Positions 1-11,984 are shown, counted from the first letter of the stretch. The stretch: DNA of 64,000 bases from Kappaphycus alvarezii (GCA_002205965.3 NADL03000659.1:864049-928048); one strand, 5' to 3'. A program made the numbers and translations. Notes: generated by a model not told the origin, from the letters alone.

Positions 1-216
1 TGTTCCTCTAACTTCAGGCGCTTCTGTTCGAAGCTTTTGTGCGCTTGAATGTGTGGTCGCTCAACATGTTCCTTTCCTCATCGTCCGATTCCGAAGAAAG
101 GTTCCGCTTCCTTCCCTTCATCCTCGCCGATCCAGCACTTCCTTCACCCCCGCCATTGCACTCATCTACCACCACTGCTGGAGTCTCTGCACTGTTACAT
201 CCACTGCGAGCCCTCG

Positions 217-741
217 CTACAGCTCTTCCCTGATTTTCTCCCCAGCTTGTAGCAAAAGCTTGTCAAGCTCCGTCCTTTCATCCCTCTCAGCCCTCTTTGC
301 CTCTTCTCATTCGTCCACAGCCAACATTACATCATCCAACAACACTTCCCTTTCTCCTCTGACTTCTATAATGCCAGAAGCGGCAGCATTGCTTCGCACA
401 GCTTCGCAGTGGTCGCCTAGGATCTTCTTGAACCGATCGCTGAGCGTTTTTCAACTCGGCGCCGCAACCGAATCGAAGCATCCAGAAGGAAGGGAACCCT
501 TGAAGAGAGCGAGAGCCTCTTCGAAGCGCGACTGTGCGTCTCCATGTGGAGCGAGGTGGGCGTCAACGGCGGAGACTGCTTTCAGCAGTTATATATCCCA
601 CGCGGAAGAGAACCGGATGCGCCGTTTTTTTGCGCCGGTCGGAGTGGCGGAGGCGGTCGGAGCGGCGGGGGTCGGAGCGACGGAGGCAGTGGAGGCGGTC
701 GGAGCGGCGGAGGCGGGAGACTCCTCGATAAAGGGCGCCAT
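217..741 (-). pseudogene. Myb/SANT-like DNA-binding protein, broken
   Basis: Read from an ATG at 741, the frame runs 174 codons to TAG at 219-217 with three internal in-frame stops (591-589, 453-451, 309-307) and no frameshift. It opens with an Ala/Pro/Thr-rich stretch that explains the GC-rich repeat at about 640-715. A short basic patch (KKRRIRFSSAWD) and a Trp/aliphatic pattern follow, then WKTLSDRFKKILGDH-like residues, of which the Trp is now a stop. That spacing is what SANT/Myb-like domains of multicopy fungal and oomycete proteins show. The end is acidic and coiled-coil-like (LLDDVMLAVDE, then a Glu/Lys-rich helix). I infer a former DNA-binding role, perhaps for a transposon-derived family. 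The longest plus-strand frame over the same bases (53-781) is judged a shadow because it lacks any domain pattern. Confidence 0.55.
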
Positions 742-1182
742 GATGGAGGAGGGGACGGGTCGGAGGTTGTACGAGTGTTAGTGATGGCGATGGTCAGGTC
801 AGATGGTGATGGTTGGTTGTACATTTGGCGCCAAGCGGCCCCGCTCTTATGCTCCGTATGCGAGGGGTGCCCTGGCGGGTATTTTTCCCTATTTCGCAAA
901 CAGCCCCCGCAACTGAAAAATGAAATGGCAACGATAGCACTTTGCGTCTTACACAGTACAGGTGTACTACGTTTGCCGGCGAATGCCGCACAAGCGAAAA
1001 TCATTTTTGCTCCGTAAACCCTCTAATGGTACTTATTACTAACATGTTTACTCATAATCTCATTACTCATTTTCAGTGGATAACATTTATTAATTTTATT
1101 GCATTAAGTATCTATAATTACGGCATTTGCACAATGCGTATCTGCGGCAGGATCCGACTAAATACTGTACGGTACAGTACAG
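742..1182. other. No gene recognised
   Basis: This is the upstream side of the SANT-like pseudogene and the flank of the non-LTR element. The right end (about 1163-1185) contains overlapping TACTGTAC/GTACAGTA palindromic words, which recur at 51.5-52.2 kb. No coding pattern is seen. Confidence 0.4.
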
Positions 1183-1191
1183 TATGGCTGG

Positions 1192-1819
1192 CTAAGAGCT
1201 AACCAGGTAGTCCACGTTGGCCATGTGCAGCAAAATCAGTGAAAAAATAGATTTTGCAATAAAGGACCAGATTGTACAACAAATACGCCGATAGATGCGC
1301 ATGCTGATAACACCAACGCACTTGTTAGACTTCCTTCGCGATGCGTGGCAAGAGACCCTCTATGAGGAGGATGGTAGCAGGGGAAGGCGAACGCAGGGAA
1401 ATGAAGGCCGGCGGTTGGAACTCGAAATTGGGGGCCTGTATGGGTTTGTCGCAATGGGGGGAAGTCAACGTAACAGTTTTCGCTCCAGGTCGGTCACCTT
1501 GTTGCGGCTCGCAATTGCAACAGAACCGCCCACTTCCCGATTGGCCTTTGATCGTACGTAATCCTTGAATTGCGACACGACGGTCAAATCGCAGGCGATC
1601 GGGCGGACCACGGTGCCGTCGGGAGCTGCTGCTGGGTGGACCAGTATGTCGGCGGGTTGCAGCCTTGGCTGGCTCGAGGAGCGGGACCTCGATCTGGAGG
1701 TCCAGGCCTGCTACACGGGCGATACGGCCGGCTATGACGTTGCAGAGCCGGTCATGCCGGTGCTTGCGACCGAACCCAGAGGGGCACAGGTCCAGTGCGT
1801 GGTCTCCTAACTTGTCCAT
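1192..1819 (-). pseudogene. C-terminal endonuclease-like part of non-LTR copy A
   Basis: The frame 1819-1325 has GRKHRHDRLCNVIA followed by AGLDLQIEVPLLEP. It lines up with HHHNSLCNAIV and AGLDTRQEVPFLVP in copy B. In related RT proteins this H..L......A....E pattern precedes a P-A-D motif and a D-x-T strand, and is read as a restriction-like (PD-D/E-xK) nuclease fold. That reading is inference here. The last 50 or so codons, after a frameshift near 1320, match the C-termini of copies B and C. Confidence 0.5.
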
Positions 1820-2416
1820 CAGGCTTTTAAATTGCTCGAATTTCCGAGGAAACTAGTCATCGTCAACGGGCAGCCCTAGTTAGCGTCGTAACATAATCTT
1901 CCAATGCACCGCCGACACTTCCGTGTCGGCAGAGTGATATGCAAAGAAGAATACGGCACCGGCTCCTTTGCTGAATGCGAAGCCGCGTATCCAGTGCCGC
2001 ACTGCGGCGGCGGTGTGGTCGTCCGGATTCGGGGAACGAGCTCATACTTGGTCGTCCCAGTGTGTCTTGGCCCGTGCCTCCTACTGCACATTCATTAGGT
2101 AGGTTTGGACGTCGATGTGCGCTGCATAGAGGGGAAGCGTGTCGTGGGAGCCCAGGTCGACGGAGGACTAGGGGTGTCCAGGGATGCGGAGCACAATTTT
2201 GCGCGTGGGTATGGGGACTTGGTGTAGAAAGAAGGGCTTATCTTCGCGGCATCGGGGGCCGGTGAGGGCAGTGGAGAGGGGTCCGATGTGTGCCCCGGTC
2301 CTGACATGGGCCAGTGCCTCGTCAATGAGACTTACGGCAACAGCACCGTGGAGGAACGGGTTGAGAAGTGAGAAGCAGAGACCACCATGTCGGAAGGGCA
2401 GGGTGGCCTGCGACCA

Positions 2417-3354
2417 TTATTTGTCCGAGAGCGTGAAACCGTGAAGCTCCACGAAGAACGATCGTTGCAGGGGATCAAAGACCTCGGCAGCGGGACGGGC
2501 GTCTGTCGGGTCGGCGAGCTTGAGGGCATGCTCGACTAGGCAGGCCGAGGCGCACAAGTGCCGTATGTGATAGCGCGCGCGGGGGTCGTCGACCTTGTGA
2601 AGCAGCTGCAGGGTGCGGCGGCAGCTATCGATGTTGCCTTGCAGGAACGAGTCTGTGAACAGGCGGTTGCCTATTCGAGCGTCCAATAGTTCGAGCTCGT
2701 CGGAGGAGCATTGGGCAGGGCGAAACTCACGGAGCAAGGCCTCGCGCGCTGCCTGTGGGACTGTTGGCCAGTAGATGCGGTGTCTCTCAGCATTGAGGTG
2801 CAAGCCGTATGTGGGTCCTTCTTCATGAAGTAGGCGGAGGGCTCTTCGGAGGTTGGGGAGGGACCCGATGAACGTACCGTTATCAGCATACCAGTGGTTC
2901 ATGACGACACCTGTTTCCTCTGCGACCCGGCGCATTAGCGGCTGGATAGTGATGGAAAACAGTACAAGCTGACAGGGTCGCCCAGCTGTGTACCTTGGGC
3001 ACTCACAATGGTCGTATGGTGGCGGTCCGGCACTATCAACGGAGGTTGCGTACGCCCGTAAACCATGTTAATAAACAACTAGGCCGGTAATCCTTCTGTC
3101 CGGGTCAAGGACGGCAGGTGGTCCAGTATTGACTGGCGATCAACTTGGTTGAATGCGTTGTGCACGCCAGTGAGGACAGTGGCAGTATCGCAGCGGCGGG
3201 AGAAACGACAGAGTAGCGTGAGCGTCTCTTGGACAAACGCGTCCATTCCAGCCCTGATTCCATTTGCCATTTGGAATAGGGCGAGGAAGTCGCGAGTGTC
3301 GTCGATTGCTGCAGGGAGCAGCTTCTTCGTCACCAGGCGACGGAGGACTGACAA
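2417..3354 (-). pseudogene. Reverse transcriptase palm of non-LTR copy A
   Basis: Two frames joined across a break. The upstream part (3354-3079) has the ANGIRAGMDAFV region and HNAFNQVDRQ, which corresponds to RT motif A. The catalytic Asp seen in copy B (VLIDANNAF) is replaced here by Gly (VLTGVHNAF). Between them, SAQGTQLGDPVS (about 2970-3005) is motif B. The downstream frame (2935-2417) has WYADNGTFIG, so the YADD catalytic box reads YADN. A GLHLNAERHRIYWP motif D/E region and a Cys/His-containing thumb follow. With two active-site changes and frameshifts the enzyme should be dead. Confidence 0.7.
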
Positions 3355-3640
3355 GGGACCGGATCTTGTCGGGCTTTGGTCAAAGCGGAAGCGAAGTTGC
3401 AGCAGCCACGAGAAGCAGGACAGAGCATGACAGGTCGCCTCTGGCGATCAGATCGACGAGTTGCGTGAGGACCCCCTTGCCCGTGACTCCAGCTTCTGGG
3501 CTGACTGGAGTCTGGACGAGGAGGCGAAACCAACCCGCTGGCGTGCGGTTAGGTCCAGAAGACTTATCGCGGGAGATGCGGCGAACCGCAAACTAGAGTG
3601 TCCCCTCACACCACTCGACTCAAGCCGCCCGTCTCTGCAC

Positions 3641-4509
3641 CCGTGCTCCGGTTTTTCGCCGTTGCCTGGGCGCTACCTTCTTAACTGCCCACCCTGCTAC
3701 CGCGTCGGTCCCGAAGGCGAACTGGCCCGTCATGCTACAACGCCATCCCGGCCTGACTGTTTATTCCGACTCCTTCCCAATTCGCTGCCAACACTGCCAC
3801 AAGTCCCAGGGGGCCTGAGGAGACCACGCGAGTGACCATTGCTCGCACAGATTCAGGCGTCTTCACAGGCACCACCACCTCCGCTATTCCATCGCCTCCC
3901 AGCTTGTGCGCACTGCTGGGCTTGATTGCCGGTTTGAGGCCCCGCTCCTCGTCTATGGGACGGAACCCCGCCCCCCTGCCCGCAGGTTGGTCAGCAAGAT
4001 CGTCCTGCAGCATGAGACATCACCGTGGTGTGTCCCCTAAAGCCCTTTGACCTCAACAAAGCGGGCTGATAGGGATAAATCGGCAGGGGAAGAGATCCTC
4101 AGAACCAATTACCCCAAGAAGGAGGCCTTGCAAGCGACAGACGTGCTACCGTGGTATAGTTGAACGAACAAAAAGGAGTGGATAGGGGAGACAGTTGAAT
4201 GGGCTGCAAGCAAGTATGGAAGGGGCAGGGTCTACCACCTATGCTTTGTGACTAGGGTAAAATAAATGCTTCTTTGGTCTGAAGTTGAGTCTCAACTTCC
4301 TAACTATTTGGGACTGGGCTTGAAGTTGTCTGCCAACTTGCTTGACCTCTCCATGAGGAAGCAGTTTACTCAGCTTATATAGACTTTTGGCTACCCCTAA
4401 AGTCCGAACAAAACTACAGAAGGTACCAGGAAATGCACAGAAACAATTTGTGTGGATGATATACTCTAAACAAAAGATACTTAAGAAACTAACAATCAAT
4501 GAGGTCCTC
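3641..4509. other. Unassigned flank between non-LTR copy A and acidic ORF
   Basis: Short open frames on both strands (for example 3735-4013 minus) show no family pattern. Part may be the 5' end of non-LTR copy A. No repeat, tRNA or LTR end was identified. Confidence 0.3.
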
Positions 4510-5175
4510 TTATTTCCCATTCTCTAAATCAGATCCAAAAAACTCCTCTAAAATATCCATGGTGTCCAAGCAGTCCCCACAAATATCTGCGAATGGCTCA
4601 TAGCTCTCTATCCCCTCCTGGGAGATATGTAAACTACTAAAGATATCTCCATCCGGTTCCAGCGTCGGCACCACTTCTTCCATACTCCCCAGACTAGGCC
4701 CCACCAGTCCAACACTTTCCATTCCCCCTGTTCCCTCATCCACCTCGTCCTCGTCCTCGTCCTCGTCCTCTTCCTCCATCTCCTCCATCTCCTCCTCTTC
4801 CTCCATCTCCTCCTCTTCCTCCATCTCCTGGTCTTCCCCCTCTTCTTAATCTTCCTCCTCTTTCTTCTCTCCATCCTCCCCATCCTCCCCATCCTCCCCA
4901 TCCTTCTCCTGAGTCTCGTACAATAGCTCAGGGGCTAACCATTCCTCGAAGGACTCCCCGCTCTCCTCCTCGACTTTTTCAGTCTCGTCCTCACTTAACT
5001 CCCTCGCCTCTTCTTCTATGAAGAGGCGGCGAACGAACTCGATGATTTGCTTCTTTGTTTGCCGCCGGATGTAGTCGTCGGCATCGGTTGGCCCGTAGGC
5101 GGCGAGACGAAGGCCATTGATGGGACGGGAAGGGCGGTTTTTGGAGATAGGGACAGAGGGGCGATTTGACGTCAT
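4510..5175 (-). pseudogene. Acidic low-complexity protein split by one stop codon
   Basis: A 222-codon frame with a single internal TAA at 4848-4846; both halves are in the same frame. The N-terminal 70 residues are ordinary (PINGLRLAAYGPTDADDYIRR, then IIEFVRRLFIEEEAREL). The middle is built of Glu/Asp repeats (GEDGEDGEDGE, MEEEEEMEEEEEMEEMEEED, DEDEDED), coming from CTC/TCC repeats at 4740-4900. The C-terminal 70 residues are again ordinary and acidic. The stop lies inside the low-complexity tract, so readthrough, a small intron or a single mutation could each explain it. No family recognised. An acidic, partly disordered chromatin or transcription protein is possible but not shown. Confidence 0.5.
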
Positions 5176-5640
5176 ATTTCTGGAAAAGGGGTGAGCGGGG
5201 TGTGTAGGGCGGGAGCAGTGATGAGCAAAATGGTCGGGAACGTTTAAAACTTGGAATGAAGGGGTTTAAATAGGCTCCCGGGGCAGGTTCTATAGATTAG
5301 AAATAGGTAAAATAAATCTGCAAGGGATTTTGTAGTAGTGCATTTGCGCCCTTTTTCTCAAAAAAACGAGTTTGGAGGAGGAGGTAAGCAAAAAGGGAAA
5401 AAGAACTTGATTCGGGGTCGATTCAGAGGGTTAAATACAGTATAAAAATATCTAGATAAAATGGAAGTAAATTTGGAGAGGACCGCGGTAATGATAAGCG
5501 AGGTTCAGGGAGGACGAGGAAGGACCGGAACTATAAGCAAATTTGGATAAGGAGAGGTAGTACAGTAAACTAAAGGCCTGTAGATGACGGCGACAAAAAA
5601 AATCTGCGCCTAAGACGGGCCATGCCCCCTGTGGCCTATT
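5176..5640. other. Upstream region of acidic ORF; no gene seen
   Basis: Contains AT-rich words (TTTAAATAGG about 5265) that could serve as a promoter for the minus-strand acidic ORF, though no convincing TATA box at fixed spacing is seen. It ends at the left limit of the gypsy remnant. Confidence 0.3.
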
Positions 5641-5870
5641 GCTCGACGACCTCGGACTTCGAGTAGAAGATCTCCCGTTTGCGCCCCGCTCGACCTGGTC
5701 CCCGAGCTCTTGGCTTCCGTTTCCAAACTACAGCCTTCGACACGCTCGGCGCACCCTGCCCTGCCACTATCCGCCTCTTCGAAGACCACATATACCGCAT
5801 TGCCCGCCGGTACCACACGACCGACAATGTGACCAGTCGATGCATCCATTAGCGTCTCAGCACGGTCCAT

Positions 5871-6605
5871 TTGGTGTTACATCAACCCAGGCTGTCCTTT
5901 CAAATGCTCCACTGCATGCTGCTGTTGTATGTCCGAATCGGTGAATTTAAAACAAGGGTTCAATTTCTGGTGGTTGCCAATTTAGCCGTCGATGACATAC
6001 TCGGTACTACTTTTATCGGTAAGCACATTCGTGGTATTTTACCAACCGCTCGGAAAGTTGTTTTCCATCATGGATCACCGATAAACATTAAAGGCAGAAC
6101 CCCATCCAAATCAGAGTCAAGCTATCCCTCCCGTTCTTCTGTCCATTCCCTTTCGTACGACAACCGTTCCCGGAAGATTCAACTTACTTCCGCTGTAACA
6201 ATATCCGCTACGCATCATTCTACTGTTTCTGTGCAATGTCGGACCGGCGGTTTATGCCTTGTCCAGAATAACCCTCGCCCTCTCCTCAAGCATTTCTCCT
6301 TTAATGGCAAATGGGATTATAGACATTCGGCCGCACAAACCGTTTACGGTCTTAGTAATTTTTCGGCGAAAACTGTACATCTTCCCACCAGCACAGTAGT
6401 TGGTCTCTCTCTTCCACCCCTGTCTCGGATCCTATCAGTTACCTTCAATGACGCCCGGAGGTCCTCTAGCCTTAAAGAGGGGTACGGAATCCGTTTCGCA
6501 CTCCGCCTCTTCTTCTGTTCCGACCGAAGATGGAATTTTCGAGAAGACTGTACAGAACTGGAAGTTTATAAAAAACTACAACGCTTCCAACAAGGAAATT
6601 GGTAA
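5871..6605 (+). pseudogene. Aspartic protease/spacer region of gypsy 1
   Basis: The residues FLVVANLAVDDILGTTFIG followed by IRGILPTARKV match the C-terminal half of a retropepsin, where a strand and the conserved I-L-G-x-x-F-L segment follow the active site. The catalytic D-S/T-G is not seen upstream, so the N-terminal half is lost or out of frame. The remainder up to 6605 is the Pro/Ser-rich spacer before RT. It would have acted in cleaving the Gag-Pol polyprotein. Confidence 0.55.
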
Positions 6606-6708
6606 AGAGGATTTACCACCAGACTGGCATGATTAAGTCCGTATTGGTCTAATAGATGAGAAGATAAGAAAGGATGTCTTCCACATGTTTAGAAGATTTG
6701 TCTGATAT

Positions 6709-7253
6709 GTGGAATGGCCGTCTCGGAAATATTTCAGTGGCCAAACACCGCATCGAGTTAAAAATGGTTTCAGTCTTGTCTATCAGCAGCCTTACCGAGC
6801 CGGATTGAAAGCGAGAGAATTTGAAAAGAGAGAAATCGACCGTATGTTGGCTGCAGTGGTAAGTGAAACCTCTCACAATGAATGGGCTAGCCCGGTAGTT
6901 TTCGCCGCAAAGAAGGATGGCACCTGCAGAATCTGCGTGGATTGCAGGAGGCTCACTGCACTTACCGTGCGGGATTCTTATCCAATTCCCGAATAGATGA
7001 GTGTATTGACTCGTTAGGAGAAGCAACTATTTTTACAACGTTGGACTGCAACAGCGGCTACTGGCAGGTCGAGATTGCTGAGGAGGATAGGGACAAAACT
7101 ACGTTCTCTTTCCATCATAGTCTCTACTGTTTTATTCGGATGCCTGACGGTTTGAAGAATGCACCCACAACGTTACAACTGGCGGTCGATATTATCCTGT
7201 CTAGGGTCAAATGGCAATACGCGCTTGTGTACCAAAGATCTCCGCTCCTTTGA
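6709..7253 (+). pseudogene. Reverse transcriptase N-terminal half of gypsy 1
   Basis: YQQPYRAGLKAREFEKREID, then NEWASPVVFAAKKDGTCRIC and VDCRRLTALTVRDSYPIPE, are the fingers of a gypsy RT. After a stop and frame change at about 6994, FTTLDCNSGYWQVEI is motif A with its catalytic Asp, and PDGLKNAPTTLQ is motif B. Where YLDD should follow, the sequence reads ALVYQRSPLL and stops. Motif C and the palm-to-connection region are missing, so this copy cannot be active. Confidence 0.75.
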
Positions 7254-7367
7254 ATAATAATACAGGAAAAGGATGCCCGCATGAGTTCGGTACACTCAAT
7301 GATGAGGAATAAAATTCGTTTATTTAGTTGAAGGAGAAGCTAATTTCGCCTCCCATTCTGGCACTAT

Positions 7368-7979
7368 CACGTCACGGTTATCGCTACACGCTAGACAAAG
7401 ATGCCTGTGAGCAGTGAATATCAAGTCGGATGCACTCTTTTACAAGAACAACAGAACGGAGATAAACACCCCATTGGGTACTGGAGTAGAAGTTTGACCA
7501 GTGCGGAACAAAAATACCCTACGACTGAAAAGGAATGCCTTGAGGTTGTGTGGGGAATTTTCTTACTACAACCGTACCTCTATGGTGACAAGGTCACTCT
7601 CCGAACGGATCATAACGCTTTACGATGGATTTTGAATCTCGCTGATGCATCCGGACGGTTAGCACGATGGCGTCTACGTCTCGTTGAGTATGAATGCGAT
7701 GTAGAATACCGTCTAGGTATAAAACAAGAACTCGCTGATGGTGTGTCGCGGCTCCGAACGGAAGGTGGAGACGACAAGGAGATTGACGACCAGGACCAAT
7801 CCTTTATTATTGAGTGCAATGCCGATCCGGAAAAAGCCCGACAAGGCAGTATAATTGATCACCATGATGCTGTTGTTACCTTTTGGAACTCCGCATTCGG
7901 TGAGTCTAGGATTGTTGGTTTTCCCGAGGTCATGGCTTTAGCGGAGACGGAATCTCCAGCAAACTCGTTTACGGTCTAG
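7368..7979 (+). pseudogene. RNase H of gypsy 1
   Basis: YTLDKDACEQ just before 7420 holds the first acidic position. After a one-base shift the frame continues with GCTLLQEQQNGDKHPIGYWS, then TTEKECLEVVWGI (second acidic residue) and TLRTDHNALRWIL (third). The C-terminal connection YECDVEYRLGIKQELADGVS is also clear. The domain degrades the RNA strand of the RNA-DNA hybrid. Its fold looks nearly complete apart from the shift. Confidence 0.75.
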
Positions 7980-8130
7980 GAGTTTCTGACTGAGCAGGGT
8001 AAAGACGATTTTTTTCGACGGAAAGTCAGTGCAGTCGGAGAGCATCGTTCTCAGTTAGACTATTATCGGTACGGGATTCTTGATCAGGAAGTCCCGGCTA
8101 GATGAGTTTCTACAGAGGGTTGTCCCGCAG

Positions 8131-8870
8131 GCTCTTTGCGCACGGTTGTTGCATATGGCACACTTCTCCCGATAAACCGGTCATCCAGGCAGTATTAGAA
8201 TGTACTATTCTCTTCGCAGAGAATATTAATGGCCGCAAATGGCTAATAATGTATTCATGAACGTCCGGGATTGTGTTAGCTGTGCACGAAATCGGGTACA
8301 GTACGGAAGTTCCAGAAATTTATAAAACTGTTTCCCGCGAGTGGTCCTCCGGATTTTGTCACTATGGATCTACTCCACCCGCCAAGGAAAGCTAGTCGTG
8401 GATTTGTCTTCATTCTGGTGATCACCGACCGGTTTCCAAGCTCACACGGTGCACTACTCTTCAAAATATTACCGCTGCAGTAGTAGCTTCAGCATTTTTA
8501 GACCACTGGGTCCATGCCTTTGGAACGCTACTATGTGTTCTAACCGACGACGGGAAGCAATTTACCGCAAATTTCTTCGATGCATTATAAAGGGTGCTGG
8601 TTTTCCGTCATTTTCTCACCACGGCCTACCATCCCCAAACAAATGGACAGGCCAAACAGTTAAAAAAGACTATAGTGCAACGCCTCCATCATTACGTGGA
8701 AGAGCATAAAACCGACTGGGATCTTTATTTACAGCCTTTAACCTACGCATAAAACATTCTAGTGCACCGAGTTACGGGAACTATTCCTTTTGATCTAGTC
8801 CTGACCAGACGAGCACCGAGAATGACCGTTACTGGAGAAATTAAACGACTTTAGGATTCCACCACGGACG
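8131..8870 (+). pseudogene. Integrase of gypsy 1
   Basis: The zinc-binding HHCC module is visible across two stops: LLHMAHF, GHPGSIRMYYSL, then VRDCVSCARNR. The catalytic core follows with a first Asp in MDLLHPP (about 8365), ITDR, and the second Asp in VLTDDGKQFTANFF (about 8540). In the third catalytic segment, YHPQTNGQAKQL, the Glu that normally follows G-Q-x is a Lys. Frameshifts near 8460 and 8600 interrupt the core. The tail reaches 9230 with RTMGP-like residues. Confidence 0.7.
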
Positions 8871-9240
8871 AACGTCTGATTCCTGTACATTTAGCACACG
8901 CTACGGTACGCCGACTTCGCTATGCTTTAAAAAAAAGAAAATGCGAAGATGACTGCCGCAAAGGAAAAGGCCAAGGAGGATTTCGAGCGTAAAGTAATTT
9001 TCCGACCGGTTCTGCGTCACGTTTTTGTTGATCGACCCCCAAGGGCTTTACGTCCTACAGAAAGCGCCGAACGAGATCCACATAGGGGAGAAACGGAGGA
9101 TGATGAAACAAGACTCAATAAGGGACGTAAAAAGGGTTTACTTCGAACTATGGGTCCCTAGGAGGTCAGGTCTGTTATTGAATCGGTCGTCTATATTGAA
9201 CAGAGTGTTTTATTGATCCCGGTCAGTATTGATAGAGTAA

Positions 9241-11984
9241 GTAAGGTCCTGAGCGATCGAATCCGCGTCTCAAGTTCCCCCGACAAATTGTATTGGACTT
9301 CACGGGACGAAGGAACAAAGAAAGACGCGGAGTAGGAAGGATATGTTTACTGTACAGGAGAAAATGACCCAATTGGAAAGTAAGGAAGGAAAGAACGCTG
9401 AAATGTGTCACGGAATTCGCCCATGTGGAAGTGATACCCGAAGTAAGTGAGTTGTCGAATCCCCAAGGGAAAAACAACCATTGTAGGAACCGCGAGGGTA
9501 TGTTTTCGAGAAGGATCCGAAAGGAGAGGAAAAGCCCGAAGGAAAAAAGAGAGAGCAGGAGTTAGGAGTCAACCCGAACAGTATGCATGCGGCCATGTGA
9601 AGAAGGTACTAACTGGGAAAGGGGACGGTGAGCAGCAACTATTGAACGGGGCGTGTTAAGTGTTTCATGCCACAAGTTTCCATGGACAAAAAAACACATG
9701 GGAGGAACGGACAGTCTAAAATAATGCACGAACGGGGCAGTTAACTTTAATTTTCAATATTTTTTGGCCGCTTTAGTAATGTACAGTCCTGCACGTGCAC
9801 ATGGAAATCCCGCGCATGGAGAAATTAAGTACAAAATAGACATCGAGGCGTAATTAGTACATTGCACGAGCACAGCCCGAACGTGATTGGTTGAATTAGT
9901 ACTGTCAGAACCGGTGGAAACCGTCTGATTGGAGGTTTCTTGAAGCATTCCGCCTTTGTCGTCAAAGGAACTGCCCGACTGGCTAACTTAAGGTACAGTA
10001 TAGTACCAATCCGCCTCCTACAGAAAGTGCCCGGATGGTTTGGAGAGCTTCATCGACCCAACTCGGAGCCTTCCTGTCTGTCAATTTTGGGAAAACTCGA
10101 CACCTTTTTTTGGAATATCTACGAAACAGTTTGAGCGGGAAACTTGTGAACATGCCATTTTAAAGTATGGACTCACCCCCCCACCCTGGCATTGAGATAT
10201 CCCGAAACGGCAATTTATTGCAAAAGTGATGACCGAGTGGAAATGAACGATGGTTTAAAAAGGAATACTGTTCTGGCAAGACAAGTCAAGGCAAAGAAGA
10301 GAATTAAGCAAAACAAGACGAGTTTAATGTTCAGGTTCAAGTGCAAGTAGCTCTAAAATACCGAGTCGGTAATCATGGCCAAAGGAACGACTGTACAGAA
10401 AGAGGGTTACTGGCGCCTACGTTCGGTACCCCTAGTCGGTTCCTCTGAAGCGATAATTATGTCCATGCGCAAATCCCGAGTATGAAAGGATTCCAGGAGT
10501 CCAGTCATGATTACCTGATAGCTGTCGAGCTCTATTAGACTCTGAAGGAGTAAGCGCAGACTTGCATTAACAGAATCGGGAACAGTACGCAGGGTGTGAC
10601 GACAAACAGCTTGGATCTCGCTCAAAAGACAGTGGGAGGAGTACGCGAACACAGGCATGGTGGGGACACAACGTACCTTGTCCGTTTACAAGTCAGAACG
10701 TCCGGGCAACTTAGCGACATGCAGATGAGGACGCAGATGCCGAGACTCGTCGAGGAAATCCTTACGGTTGGCATTATGCATGAACTTGCCGCTTTATCGA
10801 GTGTGGATACGGTGTTCGGTCAACGCGGATTGTCCCTTCGCTGCCGCTCGGAGAACCAGAAAACGGTCTTGTCGTGCTGAAGATCGAAGCATACGAGTTC
10901 CACAAACGGTCGATCCGGACGGAAGTCTGCATAAGGGTAGCGAGATATCAGCTCGATAAGCCGCAAGGGATAACAAAAGTCACCACTGCAGCGAAGTTAA
11001 CGGGAATTCAAACCGGGCGGAGCTTCTATGGCGATACCAAGGTAAGTCCAAAACTGGATCCACGACCTTAATCGAACCTTGACGTTCTTACGATGAGCGG
11101 ATTGACCGAGCGGAATTGCAGCAAACCGTTCAGCATCGAGTAAGGTGGGGAATAGACGCAGGAACTTCTCCTATTCCATCGGTACGGCAACCGCTCAGAC
11201 AGACTCGATACGACCAACAAAGTGATCATACGCTTGACCTGGCAGGCTCGGCAAACGCAGCAGAGGCTCTTGCAAGGTAGCCATATGGACGGCGGACTTC
11301 GAGGGCGGTTGAATCAAGATGGGAGGAGGTGCAGGTTTGACCGGATGGCGGGGGATATCTAACGACAGAACCCACCAATCTTGACCGAACGGTGGATTGA
11401 CTTGGCGGTCAGGCGCTTATGGGTCGGCAGACAGAGCGGGAGGGTAAAAAGCGCAGTGGGAAGAAACGGAACGCCCAGTTGGCCAACCGACAGTTCTTCA
11501 TCGGTCGGCGAGATGAGCAGTCCGCGCGGGCAAGACAGAGGAATGAAAAGAGGTGTTGAATGAGTGGAAAAATGGATTAGCGAGATGACAGAGGGAGAAG
11601 AAAAACTGACGGAGAAGCTCACCCACAAGGACGTGAGTGAAATTAAGGAAGGGGATCTGTGGTGTAGTGTCAAAATCTCAGCGGTCGATGCGCGACTGTC
11701 CGGTATTTGAAGGGAAGCGAGGCGATGGATTTACCCTTCGGGTGCGACCTGAGTGATTCGCTTGGCGATACACGTGGCAGATGTGTGGCTGTACTGTACA
11801 GTGCACCTCGGTGAGGAATTCGAACGGTCTTTACAGTCCTGTTGTTAGCGTAAAGTAAGGGTTTTAGAGTAATGCGTATTATTTTAATAAGAAATTGGTG
11901 CCCCTGCGCCACTGACCATTACGGTCTCGGGCCGGGACCAATTGAATGAAACTTTACTTCATTGAGTATCAATCGCGAACACTG
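9241..11984. other. 2.7 kb without a recognisable gene
   Basis: Short frames only (for example 10596-10880 plus, 11381-11563 plus). No gag zinc knuckle, LTR or transposase pattern was found. It lies between two gypsy remnants and may be the untranslated or gag portion of one of them. TACTGTAC-like words recur here (about 9990, 10390, 11790). Confidence 0.3.

Larger units (their letters stand above)
1183..3640 (-). mobile_element. Non-LTR retrotransposon, copy A, decayed and 5'-truncated
   Basis: On the minus strand the order is RT palm (3354 to about 2417), thumb/linker, a C-terminal endonuclease-like part, and a conserved 3' tip ending at TAG (1194-1192). The tip shares its last coding residues (RIYRRICCTIW..., ending VSS and stop) and the following GGTTAGCTCTTAGCC-like bases with copies B (26.45 kb) and C (12.0 kb). 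That fixes the 3' end of the family close to 1183. There is no poly-A tail. The 5' limit is not visible; 3640 is a guess based on where similarity to copy B stops being recognisable. Frameshifts are frequent. Confidence 0.65.
5641..9240 (+). mobile_element. Ty3/gypsy retrotransposon 1, decayed
   Basis: Protease, RT, RNase H and integrase pieces follow one another in the canonical gypsy pol order on the plus strand. They are separated by frameshifts, and part of the RT is deleted between about 7245 and 7360. A basic post-integrase tail continues to about 9240. No LTRs or polypurine tract could be matched at the ends, so limits are approximate. Confidence 0.75.

Noticed and set aside
53-781. 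242-codon plus-strand frame
   Set aside because: Opposite the SANT-like frame; its Gly/Ala-rich part is produced by the GC-rich repeat at 640-715 and no domain is visible.
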